Assembly (NCBI RefSeq): GCF_051401765.1
Contig: NC_135073.1
Coordinates: forward strand, 6,820,001-6,884,000
DNA: 64,000 bases
Direction: 5' to 3'
Source of the DNA: Calliopsis andreniformis
Taxonomy: Eukaryota; Arthropoda; Insecta; Hymenoptera; Andrenidae
Program-made: the position numbers and the translations under genes
The notes under the pieces: generated by a model
Databases searched by the model: none
What the model was told of the DNA's origin: nothing
What the model saw: the letters and a program-made list of their open reading frames with translations, nothing else
Shown: positions 36,432 to 49,253 of the stretch, piece after piece
Position numbering within the stretch: position 1 is the first letter of the stretch
How the letters are laid out: each line of letters begins with the position of its first letter

Positions 36432-36959
36432 GCCCAATCAAAAGTTGTCTAATGTAAACATAGTTCAAGTTACTACTGACGAATTTCGTAAATTTTTAAT
36501 TGTTCCAGTAACTAGGAATGACAGTAGGTGTATCTGAAGCCATAGTAAGCAAATATGTAGTAGTTAACATGAAATTTTATATTATATCCTTTGTGGGTAT
36601 GGATTCATTCGTACTCAAGTTTCTTATAAGATACTGGGAAAGAGTAAAATAGAACATATGACGCAATAACAAGCATGTGCAACTATATTATTATCTATAA
36701 TACTTTTCTTATTGTACAATTAGTGCAGTCCAGGTGATATCCATTTACTTTCCAATTAAAGAGTAAAAGTAATATATATAGCAAACACCCTTACTCTACG
36801 CACCTCAAGATGAAATTTCCTACACTCTAGCGTTTTTGGAAATAGTATATATTTATTATCTTTCCAGTAGATCGGTCTTATATACATAGTGACATCAATA
36901 TTTTTTTTTTTCTAATGTGCAAAAAGGATTTGTCCACATTTTCTTTATTTTTTGGCAAT

Positions 36960-37200
36960 TGCATATGAAGCTCGGATCACCGTAGGTGGTCGAAGAGATG
37001 TAAGTGTGGGTCGCGTTTCACGATGCCGAAAATCATGACATCTTCGACACCGCATCGACATCCGGAGGAAGGCGCCTCGGTTGCGCATATTAATTACGCT
37101 CTTTATCGATGCTAATTAATTCTTCTAATTAACTGGTCGTCGCAGAAACGCGCCGTTAGCGCCTTTCATTTGCATACGAGTGGTACATACGCCTATTTTT
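36960..37200. promoter_or_regulatory. Candidate conserved regulatory element: TAATTA cluster plus POU octamer
   Basis: Three TAATTA sites (37,091-37,096, 37,113-37,118, 37,126-37,131) and a perfect octamer-like ATTTGCAT (37,168-37,175) sit inside a GC-rich block with gaaggcgcctcgg and cgccgttagcgcc. Homeodomain and POU sites at this density in otherwise GC-rich DNA are typical of conserved developmental enhancers. Function is inference. Confidence 0.4.
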
Positions 37201-37850
37201 CAAGTCATGTTACTCTCTAATATTAGAATGGATCAACGATTGTTACTTTGTGTCGATCCTATTATATCGAGGCTTTTCATGCTACAGAAACATCGTACCA
37301 TCAGTGAAACCTTTTCCAAAAAAGGAAATGCATTTTTGATTTGAGATCTGAACGTAAAAAAGGAAAAAGAAACTTTGTAAAATTGAGCAAGACTGATATT
37401 TTTTCACATGATAATTAAACGAATCAATTTGTGTTCTTAATTTATTTTAAAAAATCTACTGGAAACCATAGTCTCATCAAGGATAGATTTTAGAGCAGAA
37501 GCGTTTACTTGGAAACTCTTGTACAAGAGATTTCATTGCTTCTTTAATTATTAATCTTCGTTTATTTAAAATTCGATAGCGTCGACTACGGTGGTTCTTT
37601 TAGTGCTCTATTGCTTACATAGTCGTGCATACTTATCGGTATCGATATGCTTATATTTTATGATATTATTTATCGCATGAAATAATTGAGGAAATCCACC
37701 TCCCTTGTTTTAGAGAAAGACCCACATTGGTCTTGTAAGAAATTGTGAATGACAATGTATGCAAATAAATTCTTCTACCCTAAATAATTTCAAAGTAGAG
37801 CAAAGAGACTAAACGAGGAAATGCTGAACGTAGGACTATTAACAACAGCT

Positions 37851-38214
37851 GTCAGAAATTGTAAAAAGTGATTCTACATATCAAAATAAAACAAAAAATC
37901 AGAATGATAAAATTACGTTTAATGTTTCAGAGTTATCAATTGTTTTAAAAACACTTTAAATTCGTCTAAAACATATCTGACATGAGACTTATTCTACTGT
38001 GGCACTTCACTGTGTCTGACATGGCTAGTGCAAGTCGGCAGTAGAATAAGTCCCAAGTCAGACACATTTAATACGAATTTTAAACATTTCCTCAACAATT
38101 AACTCTGAAACAAAGCCTCAAACGTATTCTCATCATTCTTGATTTTCCTTTTATTTTAGCGTTTAAAATCACCCTTTGCAATTCCTGAAACCTGTTTATC
38201 AAACACCCTGTACA
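37851..38214. mobile_element. Foldback element, family B copy 2
   Basis: The core hairpin is 37,975-38,066 (tctgacatgagacttattct and gtagaataagtcccaagtca plus gacaca). The arms reach outward through tcagaaattg / caattcctga and ttttattttagcg to a right terminus with acaccctgtaca, which matches the acagggtgt end of the copy at 62,713. No coding capacity. Confidence 0.65.
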
Positions 38215-38339
38215 GTATCGTTTCAATATAAGTTCACCACTTGTAATCATTTGTCTGCACCAAGAATGTAAGATAAGCTTCCGCTTTAGCCGCTTAAATT
38301 TACTTTCCTAAAGTCAAGGACAAGAAAAATTGGAAGAAT

Positions 38340-40260
38340 TCCAAGGGAACTTAAGTGTTCATCGAGCTCGTATCAAGACTACACCGTATAGCAGCAGCGT
38401 TTACAGTCGATAAAGTCCTCAGTTGCGGCTATTGAACGAACGCATCGTTACGTCACCGAGAAATCCGGAAAGAACGGATCTCCCATGTCCTTCCGACAGA
38501 TATCCCCGACACCGATAGTGTCCCCTCGCGCAAAAACCGACGGATGTGTTAAAGCTGTTGGTTTCGTCGAAGGGCAAGATTTTTGCGTCAGCGTGCTGTT
38601 ATAACGACAAATTACGTATCTTGTACTACAAGGTACCTCCACCTAACCGATGGAGGTAACGATTTCTGAGGCAGAGGAGGGCAGAACCATCCCTTCCAGC
38701 GTTCCCTGGATTCCTGCTCCCTGGCTCTTGGTGGGGAGAGATTGCGGTCGAGTGGGAAACCGTCGAAGCATCGGAGGGGAAGGGGATTAACTCGCGAGAA
38801 AGACTGTTGCAGGAGCGCACGGGCGAAGCGGTGACGGAAACCTCCTGCAAAAGGATTTACGGCGTTACTTTCATTTTCCTTCTAAAAATTTTGCCTCTCC
38901 GTGTTCGCGAGGGGTCCGTCTGTTTCTCGCCGCGGAGCATACCGACGAGTACTTGCTCCCATTTCTGTCCAGGTTTAATTAGGCAGGGGAGCGGTCAGCA
39001 TCCTGGGACGCCATTATTCTGAATGAAATTTTTGCAACAGTGTACACTGCGATTGTACTGCAAGGCCTTCGGCAATCCTGTTGGATTTTTCTGTTGTCGA
39101 AGAAAATATTTATTTTACTGCTGGCTTGTATATTTCAGGTTTCAAGTACCGAACGGTTGTAAACCATTGAGTCATTAAATAGTCACTGTAATAATGATTA
39201 TACGTGAGTCAGTCTAGTGAAATGCTGATATGCTTTTGTGATTCAGATGTTCGATTATGGATATTATTTTAGCATTTATGTTTGAGAAGTCAATCGATTG
39301 ATATCAGTTAAGTGATCATTTGGTTATAAACGAAAAAATGACAGTACTGTCTTTAAATAATTTATGCAAATTATAAAGTAACTAAAATGTAACATTATTT
39401 CTCGAGATATTGAAAAATAATCTTATTAAAACTTGCACAAAGTTAAGTGTAATTCCTGTTAATTTCCTTCTAAAGCATGACAAATAATGTTTACTAGCAG
39501 CACATAGATATAAAAATTAACATCTATTTTATCTTATATTTTATCTTATATTTTATCTTTTTATATCAAAGATATAAAAATTAACATCTATTTTATATTT
39601 CTCTCCAAAATAAATGATTTCCAGAGTTTCATACAAAAATTGAAATTCTGAAACTTTTAACGTATTAAAAAAACGAAAATCACGAATCTAGGATTAATAA
39701 AAAGATTTGTAAGTTAAAAGTAGATCATATGCAATGAATATAATTATTATAACAAATGCATATGCTATCTACATATTCTTTCCAAATAAGTTCATATACT
39801 CCACTTAATGTATGTATAATTCAAAAGATTTTGGGGAATACAAGAATTTACTATTTACTAATATCTATATAAATGCATTTTTCAAATAACTGCATAAATT
39901 GGAACTTCTCCATACTTCATGATTGGAAAATAAGGATTTCTAGTCTTATAATGGTGCGGTACCAAAATGGCGGTTACGTAAGAACGAGTTTTATTGCTAG
40001 AATCATTCGATGTGGTCGTAGAAACGTCTGATTGCGTTCTAATTAATAGCTGCGTAGAAGTTCAATTTTCTAAACAGATGACACGAGAGAAACCAACGTT
40101 TAGACATCTTGGAGCTCAAGCAACAGCGAGCTACAGCCTACTGACTGCTGGCAGGGTCGATGCCCGGCGAAGGCCGCTAACGACGCCTAATCTTTTCCAG
40201 AAAGTTGTCACGACTCACCGCCCTTCTGGTATCGAGCCACGTTCAGGATTAACTTAAGCT
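38340..40260. other. Two GC-rich islands separated by AT-rich DNA
   Basis: Islands at about 38,340-39,010 and 39,995-40,257. The first includes gtccaggtttaattaggcag and overlapping open frames on both strands without known domains. Between them, a string gatataaaaattaacatcta occurs twice (about 39,507 and 39,570) around a (ttttatctta)n run. No gene supported. Confidence 0.3.
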
Positions 40261-42439
40261 TCTCAGTATATTATACTTATGGCAGAATTCAGAAAAGTTG
40301 TTGACGCGATTTTCGAATGTATTAGATTAAACTTTTTGCACTCATCTGTCCTTTACAATAAAAGAAATTTCAAGTATTATATCTGTAGGAAGAATAATTC
40401 TTCCTACTGATTAAATTCGATTATGCAATGAAAGTATTAAATGAAAGGTGATTCATGTTGTAAATAAGTCATACATTTTATATTATTTGTTAGGGCTCTA
40501 ATTCTAATGTTTCCTTAGACTAAAAAATATAATAAGCAGAGAAGATTCAATTTTGCATTACGTTAAGTAATATTCCTAGCTGGAGAAAGTGCATTTCCAT
40601 GGAAAGTAACAGGTCTACGTCAACATTAATTGGTATTGCATGTGTCAAACGTAACGTGATCATGCAGTTTGCATAATTATTACGGAACTGGATAGTCTGT
40701 CGATCAAGTGATTAATAAAAATGACAGCGCTCTAATCAAACTTGCATGATTTTCTATTTAGGTATATTTCTGATATTTCATTCGTGATGATGAATTTTGC
40801 AACTTAAATACCTTTGAAAATTCTGCACTGTTTGTGTGTTAAAAAAAAAAAACATATATGGAAGAGTTACAGTTCTTGGTTTCACATGAAAACACCTTCA
40901 TTCGTTAAATACTTTACTGTATTTGTCCATAGTTTGATGGTTCTACTTTGACGTGTTTGCTCATTATGACAACTTTCTATCTGTCAGAATAGTTATCGTA
41001 TACAAAGAGAAAAGCCGACAAATGTAACAGGAGAAAATGAAAGTAATTTGTGTGTAATTTGCTTTTACATTTCCTCTAATACTTATTTAGAAGCTTGTTT
41101 CATGGTAAACATAAATAAATTATGTATTATGTTTGAGTTCTTACTATACTTTCTCCAACCTACAAGTCTGGAAATTTTTGAAAGATTTTGTAGGTTTCTG
41201 TTTAAAAAGGTTTTATTTCATGCAATATAACTGTATTTCCCTGAATAAAAAGGGCCTATAACATTAATTATTTGGACAATAATGTATAAGATTTTTATGG
41301 ACTTTAATATCAGGCAAATATGAAAAAGAATTCTGTATTTATAAAAAATTACACAGATATCTACCACAGTATTTTAAAATAAAAGTATCTATATCTATAT
41401 TTTTATATTTAAACATAGAATCGATCCTACACTGCATGTTATAGGATTCTAATTCTCGAGAAAATAATTTTCTATAAAACAAACTAATATAGGTAAATTT
41501 TACACAAATTTTTAGACTTGAACAAGAACAGAGTAAATTTTGATCCTAAATTAGTATTAAAAAATAATATTAAAAATATTGTCTTGTTACATTCTTCTTA
41601 CTTGTTTGCTAAAACGTATAAATACCTTACTTTCTTTTTAATTATATTTGAACACAATCTTCTTTTAACAAAAGAACGAATTATATTAATTGGCGAATGA
41701 TATACAAACGCTATATTTATGATCAAGGTAACTATTATCCACTTTCAAAGTACTAATGAATCTTCAACTCTTTCAGTCCCTGACATTTTCCTCGACCTAC
41801 TTAAATAAAATTTTTATTTTAAGAAATCAATATATCTATCCTTAATTGAAATCGTTCACAGCAGTGATATAATAATGACGACTATCTGTTAAATGTTTCC
41901 AATGACCTGACCATATCAGAGTATTACAGAATTTATTTAATTAATATGTTAATAATAATTAGTCCATATTCTACCTGGTTCTTTATTAATACAAATATAT
42001 GTGCTAGTAATTATAAAAATGGTTTAAATAAAAAATCTAATACAAATTCATCACTATATAATATAAATCAATGCAACGTGAAAGGAAGATAAATTCTTTT
42101 TTTAGATCTTTGACTTAGACTACTTTCATAATTGCCAACATGTATATTATTAAAAATAAGAATGTTTTACAATTCATTTATGTGTTTTTCGTTCCACATT
42201 ATTTTAAATGACATTTATATACATTATAAGTAAATTGTAAATTTTATTTAATGTAAATGTTACCTACTCACCTACTAAGTATTACTTTGAGATGCACTCA
42301 AAATATGATAACAAAAGTAACTTAAAAAGTATTGCCAAAGTAACTTAAAAAGAGTTCCTCCCTTCTCAAGATAGAAGCATTTTTTGTGTTATTTTACAAT
42401 TATTAATATTAATCGAGTTTGAACATAAGAATTACATAA
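40261..42439. other. AT-rich non-coding DNA
   Basis: No exon, RNA gene or clear repeat recognised. Confidence 0.3.
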
Positions 42440-42777
42440 GAATTTCGGTTGTCTCGAGAGACACAGGTTGAGGCAGCTAGGACAATTTCAAATCTGCTGC
42501 ACCAGCAACTTGGTCGAGGTTCTCTCTTGGAGACTGGTGGGGCGTGGCTTCAGAAGATGTAAGTCCTGCTATTGGCCAGTACCTGTTTAACCATCCACTG
42601 ACACAGGTGCTCTCGCTGCAACAGCAGTGCAGTGAGTTTATCGATCGCCTCACGGTCGGATTGAAAGGTTTAATGACGCCGCTCGTGAAACCAATGAGAA
42701 GTTCTATACAAGAACTATTCTGCCACTTGCACTGTTATATTTCAGTTATTGGTTTAATTAGCTTTTACTCGAAATGA
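42440..42777 (+). pseudogene. Coding-like remnant in two overlapping frames, product unknown
   Basis: One frame (42,440-42,562) reads EFRLSRETQVEAARTISNLL, then HQQLGRGSLLETGGAWLQKM and a stop. A second, from 42,481 just after an in-frame TAG, stays open for 98 codons to 42,777, including QYLFNHPLTQVLSLQQQ and EFIDRLTVGLKGLMTPLVK. Both have protein-like composition. A strong donor-like GTAAGT lies at 42,559-42,564. It could be a frameshifted retrocopy, one real exon in one of the frames, or chance. I recognise no family. Confidence 0.2.
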
Positions 42778-42968
42778 TATAGTTTTCTTTTGATAAAAAA
42801 GGAAAGCTTTTTATGACTTACTATAAATGTAGAGACAAGGATTAATGTATGTCCTTTCATTTTTAAATGTTTCTCAATTCTTTTAGTACTGCGGGGATGT
42901 ATCGATCCGATAAAGGGATAAAATTTTTAAACATTATGGATACGTATATATTTCTACTATACAACGTA

Positions 42969-43328
42969 GGGCACCTAAAACAGGATACTTAAATAACTTG
43001 ATTGCTTTTTACAATAGAAAGGAAAAAGCGTGTCAGACCAAACTTGCTTGGTTCTGAGGGGCACGCAATCTATGAGGAACTATGAAGGTGTACCCCATCA
43101 TTTTAAATAGAATGATATGGTTCCCTATTTATACTCTGATATAGCGTTTCAAGACGAATACATAACTTATAGTTAAATGTTATTCATCCACATCCAAGCC
43201 ATCTACCTATAAAAAAAACTATTGACACCAGATTATGTGCCCTTCAACCCCAAATAAGTTTGATCTGACACTTTTCTTTCTATTGTGAAAAGCAAGCAAT
43301 ATATTCAGGTGATCTGTTTTAGGTGCCT
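42969..43328. mobile_element. Foldback element, family E
   Basis: The left end gggcacctaaaacaggatac pairs with the right end gtgatctgttttaggtgcct. The arms continue with tttttacaatagaaaggaaa / tttctttctattgtgaaaag and gtgtcagaccaaacttg / aagtttgatctgacac. About 100 bases per arm around a less symmetrical centre. No open frame. Single copy in the window. Confidence 0.65.
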
Positions 43329-44208
43329 CAACAACAATAACAAATTTTTACTGTTTATATAGAACATTTAACATGGCTGAACGTGGTATTGAAAGGGTTA
43401 AATGATTCCTCGTACCTTTTTTTATTTTCCCTTCATTAGCTGTTCTGCAAGCAACTAACTTTTTCTTTCGACAATTGAAAAGTACACTAATAGGAAGTAA
43501 TCCTCCAAAGAAAATATTAAACAATGAGAGTACATAAATTTGTTTCAATATTAGCTCCATTAATGCACGTTTATGTGACCATTATGGTAGAGCACAAATG
43601 AGGCATGTATCAACCTACTTTCAACACGCATTTGACTTTTAAAAGGGATTCGTTCCACGTAACCAGTACAAGAATGAAATCTCGGAAGGCACGGCCTGGT
43701 TCCGCGTAAGCAGCCGACAATTCCAGCAAATCATGAAAATTCATAAGGATCGCTTCCAGGGAGCAAGTTACGAAGCAACCTGATAGCTTTTCCACGAACC
43801 AGCTTGGTTGTAAGAACCAAAACAAACTGAGCTACTTTTGAGCAGTACAGACTTTAGAAGAAATACTAGACTATCATAAATTGACCAATATCAGGTACCT
43901 ACCTATTCACAATTTAAGCGTTATAAATAATTAACACATGCTAGATTTAGTAAACATAGTTTGTGACGAATAATATATTACCAGAGTTACTTTGTGATAG
44001 AATGTAAATATTGAAAAATTTATGGATGGATTTACCGTAATACTGATTTTCAAGTGTGAAATTAAATATTTACATATTAATAAATCATAGGTATTTAATC
44101 TATTTATACCATATTTTTATTTTTCAATGAATTCTTGATAAAAAATAGTACGCTTACTGTCAAGAAGATGAAATAAGAATTGTTTCCTAAGAAATAAAGG
44201 TAGATTAC
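43329..44208. other. AT-rich DNA with a short GC-richer block
   Basis: A block at about 43,610-43,830 is open on the minus strand for 71 codons (ending in the sense direction near 43,610) without recognisable domain or convincing splice pair. Nothing else is seen. Confidence 0.25.
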
Positions 44209-44939
44209 TTAAAGGGGGGTTCCGCCTTGTGGGACCCAAAAAGTAGTGATATTTGCGAATTTTTTATAACAAAACTGTTAGATAGATTTATTTGAAATTT
44301 GGCAGATAGTTTTATCGTACATTGAGGTATTATTATAAATTTTTATGAGGCTATACAAAAAAAATGTGCGTGTGTAGAACGTCGATTGGAGAATGTTGAG
44401 AAAAAAATGGCCTGTGCTGGCGTTGATGGAAAGTGTCCTATAGTTTATTTGAAATACAAAAAGGAAAAGGGATTCTTAATCGGCATGAACATGGCTATCT
44501 ATTGAACTAGAACAATTCAGAAAAATAAAGAACTGTTAATATGGCAGCCTTTTGAAAAATAAAGTTCGAATTTCGTCCAAAAATGCACGAAATTATTTAA
44601 ATAAAACAAGAAGGGTAACAGATACAGCCATAATTCTAGTTCTATAGATAGTCATGTTCATGCCGATTAAGAATCCCTTTTCCTTTTTGTGTTTCAGATA
44701 AACTATACGACACTTTCCATCAACGCGAGCGGAAGCCGTTTTTTTCTCAACGTTCTCCAATCGACGTTCTACACACGTGCAATTTTTTTTGTACAGCCTC
44801 ATAAAAATTTATGATAATACTTAAAAGTATAATAAAACTATCTGCCAAATTTCAAATAAATCCATCCAACAGTTTTTTTATAAATAATTCGCAAATATCA
44901 CTAACTTTTTGGGTCCCACAAGGCGGAACCTCTTCTTAA
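44209..44939. mobile_element. Long foldback element flanked by TTAA (piggyBac-type non-autonomous element?)
   Basis: TTAA occurs at 44,209-44,212 and 44,936-44,939. Next to them the two ends carry ggttccgccttgtgggaccc and its inverse. The inverted arms are about 300 bases each (44,213-44,512 and 44,634-44,935) and include gaacgtcgattggagaat / attctccaatcgacgttc and cggcatgaacat / atgttcatgccg. The TTAA target is the hallmark of piggyBac-type transposition, but the terminal CCY motif of classical piggyBac is not evident. Short open frames in the arms are mirror images and not genes. Confidence 0.65.
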
Positions 44940-46603
44940 GAATGAGCTGTTACGTGAATTTTCTGTAAAGGTATTCCCCATAGTAAATTTAAATAGTAAT
45001 TCCCCTTATCACACCAAATGGAATGTTTTAGGTAGTAATTTTATTTCTGACGCCTACATCCTGTAGGTATATTTCCATTGTGATTTTTATCGTGATCCTC
45101 GTAGAATAAATTTCAGATAGAATGGCGGAAGATGCAGTTGCTAACTTACTCACTCACATTACAATGTTAAAAGTTGAAAAATTTTAAACACAAAAAGTAG
45201 AATAATTTCGTGTTCAAATGCATTATATAATTGATTTCATTGTTGTACAAGATTTTATCAATGAGACCATTTTATGAGACTATTACGACTACAAAATAAT
45301 TATAGACAGTTATAACGAATACAATTATTTTTAAGTGGACTATATTAACTTCTAAATCATGCCTGGTCAATGCCTTTAACTATTTAAGAGTTCTTGAGGT
45401 ACAGCTTTGTAACTATTGATAGACGTCGATCACGCAATCGTTTACTTTTAGATATAAGCGTAGAAGTCGAAAAGTGAATTTCAGTCTCCTTAAATTTAGA
45501 GTTGCTACGTATGGTCCACTCTTTTCTGTTTATCTAATCAGATTGTTTAGAAAGTGCGCGATAAACTATCGTAATAATCTAGTCTGACCTTATTTTCAAC
45601 AGATATCAAGACTTACATAAGTTTTGACACCTCGTGAAAGCAGAAGGTTAATTCTTTGTGCGCAGATTCTTCTATTGTTATTTTAGCGTCAAACTGAGCT
45701 ATCAATATTTAATCGAATAGAAAATGAAAGTAGGTTTGTGTAGTTATGTGTTGCTCGGTGGGATTTCCTTAACGAATGTTTGTAGCGTTGATAGTAAACT
45801 TATACACTTAGTAGTTATGTCAGTCCTGACTTTACTTCAACTTTCAATTAACATAAAGATAAACAGCAGTAACTACGTTGTAACAATGCCAACAAGTGTG
45901 ACGAACATATGTACTGTCTTACATTGTGTGTCTATTACATTTGTATAAATTATATTTTATAGTAAATGCACTTCTGTATATTTTTTTAAAATTAAAAAAT
46001 TATTTCGACTTCCAGTATTTTTAAAATAAGAATATTTCTGAAGTAATTTATTTATTTATTCTTTTTATTTATTAGTTTAGATAATACCTATGATTATAAA
46101 TATGGTAAAAGAAGTGCGTCTCAATTCATCTTATTCAAAGTCAGAATAGCTGTCTTGCAATCATAAAGATACCAACATTCTTAAACAGAAAATGTTGTAA
46201 ATGCGATAAAAAAGATTATATGAATTTGCCATCTCGCGTATATTAAATTATTATCTCCGTAGTCATGCTATCTGACCTAATCGTATGATTCATATTTAAA
46301 CGTAGGAAGATTGAAACATTATGACATTAATTATGGTATTGAATACATTATTCTTGTGATTTCAATTAACAGAATTATCACATGATAATTTATATCTATT
46401 TTTATTTATATGCAGAATTAATGTGTGCCATCTGTTTTTATGTAGCGTGAAATAACACTAAAAGAACACGTATTTTCCAATCCTGCAAATGTATCTAATA
46501 AATATTTTTCGTTTCTGACGCGAATAAAAAACATATTTTATCCTTCAAAATTCCAACAAATTTTCCAATTAACCTATACAAACTAAATATTAAGATATTA
46601 GCT
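44940..46603. other. AT-rich non-coding DNA
   Basis: A 74-codon open frame at 45,724-45,948 starts with ATG and begins MKVGLCSYVLLGGISLTNVC, which has a signal-peptide-like hydrophobic start. The rest (Ser/Thr/Val-rich) resembles no known peptide, and the locus lacks a promoter or splice context, so I do not call it a gene. Confidence 0.25.
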
Positions 46604-46735
46604 GCCAGTGACGTAATTCTATGTTATTCTAAAATCTGAAACTGATTGCCGCTGATGTACTTCGACGTCATTCTAAAATTTATAGCTGGTTACCGCTGAC
46701 GTAGCTCTACGTTATTTTAAAATATATAGTTATAA
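46604..46735. repeat. Minisatellite, 44-base unit, 3 copies
   Basis: Units start at 46,604, 46,648 and 46,692. The shared core is ccgctgacgta, then a variable ctctacgttattctaaaat. The units differ at several positions, so the array is old. Confidence 0.65.
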
Positions 46736-47159
46736 ACAGATTTTTGGAAATTGTACGTTCTACTCAACTAAAACTCTGACGTTAAAACTGCCAGTTGCGA
46801 AAGAGTTACTACTACTACAAAATATTTAATCCCTCAACGATTGATTCAATAAAAACAAAATTATCTATATAAAAACTACATACATAATTAATTTCTTTCC
46901 AATCTCCATACCTACAGCGGTCCAAAGAATACTTTATTTACTCATCCTTTACAATAAAACGTATACCATCTTAAAATTATACTACACTAAAATAAATACA
47001 TTCTTAATACGTACTTTAATGGTACTAGAGAGGATTCAAACATAAATTCCCTATTTCTAATTCTCAATACCCCATACTTTTCACTCCCTCTCATAAAACA
47101 AACCCACCCTCTCCCAAATACATCCACACAATTGTCCCTCGCACCTCAGCACTGCTCGA

Positions 47160-47955
47160 CACAAAAAATTGCTCAATCAACCAAGCAAAAACGGAAACAG
47201 GGACCATGAGAAGGGCCAAAAAGGGAGCGGCCATGGATCGCCTGTCTCTCGAATGAAAACCGTCTCATTCCTAGGTGGCATGGAAATAACGCACACACAC
47301 GCCCGCGCACTAATTCCCATGCAAATAAAGGTCGCCCACGGCAGAGAGAGCACGCAGACGCCCCACTCTCACACGACACCGAATGCACACGAACGCAGCC
47401 ACATATCTACATACGTACCAGCGCGGAGGAGGCGCTCGTATATACGTTAGTGGTACCAACACCGACGGCAGGCTAGACCGACGCACACGACCGCCTTGGT
47501 TCTCCGCAATCTCTCACGCTGCCAGTTCCTTTCTAGCATCGACCGCAACGTTCGCCGCCGCTGGTCGTTTTCGAATTTTCCGCGGAAACTGGCCACAGTA
47601 AAAGGGGTGGCTTCCGTCGTGGCCGCAACCCCGCGGCTCCTGTCACTGTTGTCAGGCGCGTACGCGAGTCTGTTCGCGGCAAAAGCTGAGTGGCCGTCCA
47701 TTTAACCGGCTTAGTGTGTCATTTGCGCTTCTGGCACCGTTATCCCGTCCTTGAAAAGATACCAGCCTCGCAAGAAGCACCGAGACGCCGAGAGGCAGCA
47801 GTACGCGCGCGATCGTTGGATTCCATCATCGTCTTCGATCTGATCGATTCCGCGAGTTTTGGACACGGACAGTTTAAGCTCTGGTGAAGCTGCTGTCGCG
47901 TTTCTGGAGGATTCTCGAACTTCGAGGGAGCTTGAGAGGAGCTTGGAGTATAAGG
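47160..47955 (+). other. GC-rich island: possible promoter and 5' exon of an unidentified gene
   Basis: A 0.8 kb CpG-rich block rises abruptly from AT-rich DNA and ends at a strong donor, tataag|gtatgt, at 47,955/47,956. Beyond it the sequence returns to AT-rich DNA. No long open frame continues into the donor with an ATG and acceptable codons, so this would be a 5' UTR exon. The next exon would lie downstream in or beyond the window; none was identified with certainty. Confidence 0.3.
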
Positions 47956-49249
47956 TATGTTGGATTTTTTATTGAGCTATGTTGAATGGGGTTTGTTGGC
48001 GATTTTGGGGGATTGTGGTGATGGGTGAGGCGTTGGGTGGAGATGTTGAGAGGAATTCGTTTAGTATGATTTAGTTTGAAAGTAATTGAGGGTTCAATTG
48101 TGAAAGCCAGTTTAAGAGAGTAGGGATAAGAATTATTAGAGTAGGGATAGGGATTATTCTAATGAGTGTTATTGCTATCGTGTTGATTTGTGAAGGGTAC
48201 CTTTTATGAGAACGAGAAGACGAAGTTAAAATATTCAATGCAATGTTTATAAAATTAACAGTATAATCACGTGCATGTCTGTTTATTTTGAATATCTGTG
48301 TCGTAGAGGCTCGATTCCTTTTGGTATACAATTAGCTAATGATTATAGTAATTCTATGAAGGGAGTAATGATAATAGTAAGTTGTACATGATATTAGGTT
48401 ATTTGAAAAGCTTCTTGAAATTAAATATAATGTATTTTTGATTGATTTATTTTTATTTTGTTCACTGATTCTTCGTCATTTTGAATTAAATATGTGGATC
48501 TCAGATTTATGAAAGGATTTACTATTAAATTTGAAATGTTATGAAACGTTGTGTACTTTTCAAATGACCTAATGCTGAACACCTTTTTAATATACATGAA
48601 CCATTCAGGTGATAAGTGAAGTTTGAATTGAATAAGTTTTTGCGCAACACATCGTAAAGAACTACTGAAGATTGCTGTGATAAGCAAATGAAAATTTTAT
48701 GAAGTAATAAATAGTTTCTATTATTTACTATTCTCACATTAAACTTGTATTTAAAAATTTAGAATTTGAGCTATGTTTTATAATAATTAAAATTCATATG
48801 TATCTTTTAAATAGGTGGTTCTTAATGAATTGAGTTAATTCACAAAAATCCCGATGATAAGATAAACTTATCGTTACCTAAGATTAAAATCACTTCCCGT
48901 GATGTACTTATCTTTCCCTTTAAAACTCACTCTATATTTACTGAAAAGAAGTGATAAATTGAAAAGATTTCATAATCATCTTCATGTAAGAAAAATAATC
49001 ATTTCTCAACATTAACATTATACTGAATTCAATAAAAAGTGCCCTCTTGGTCATAAGTTAAATTCTTCTCGAAAAACCTGAACAGAAATAACTAATATCT
49101 TAATGACTAAAATTATCATCCATACCATAAATTTGAATTACATGTTTTACTATCTAGATTTTAGGCTTTCCTCTGAAACGAATTGCGCGTTAATTTCAAA
49201 ATAGAAAATTCATCCATGCGAATCAAATAGACAAGATAACAGTAATATA
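47956..49249. other. AT-rich non-coding DNA (possible intron)
   Basis: No recognisable features. It would be the start of a first intron if the 47.2-47.96 kb island is a 5' exon. Confidence 0.3.
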
Positions 49250-49253
49250 TCCC

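Noticed and set aside
43610..43825. 71-codon minus-strand open frame with hydrophobic residues
   Set aside because: No ATG-led context, no fitting splice pair and no recognised family.
44593..44802. 69-codon minus-strand open frame
   Set aside because: It lies within one arm of the TTAA-flanked foldback element and its mirror image in the other arm is broken by stops.
45724..45948. ATG-started 74-codon frame with a signal-peptide-like start
   Set aside because: Isolated in AT-rich DNA, no cleavage or cysteine pattern of a known peptide and no supporting context; kept only as a note in the region entry.
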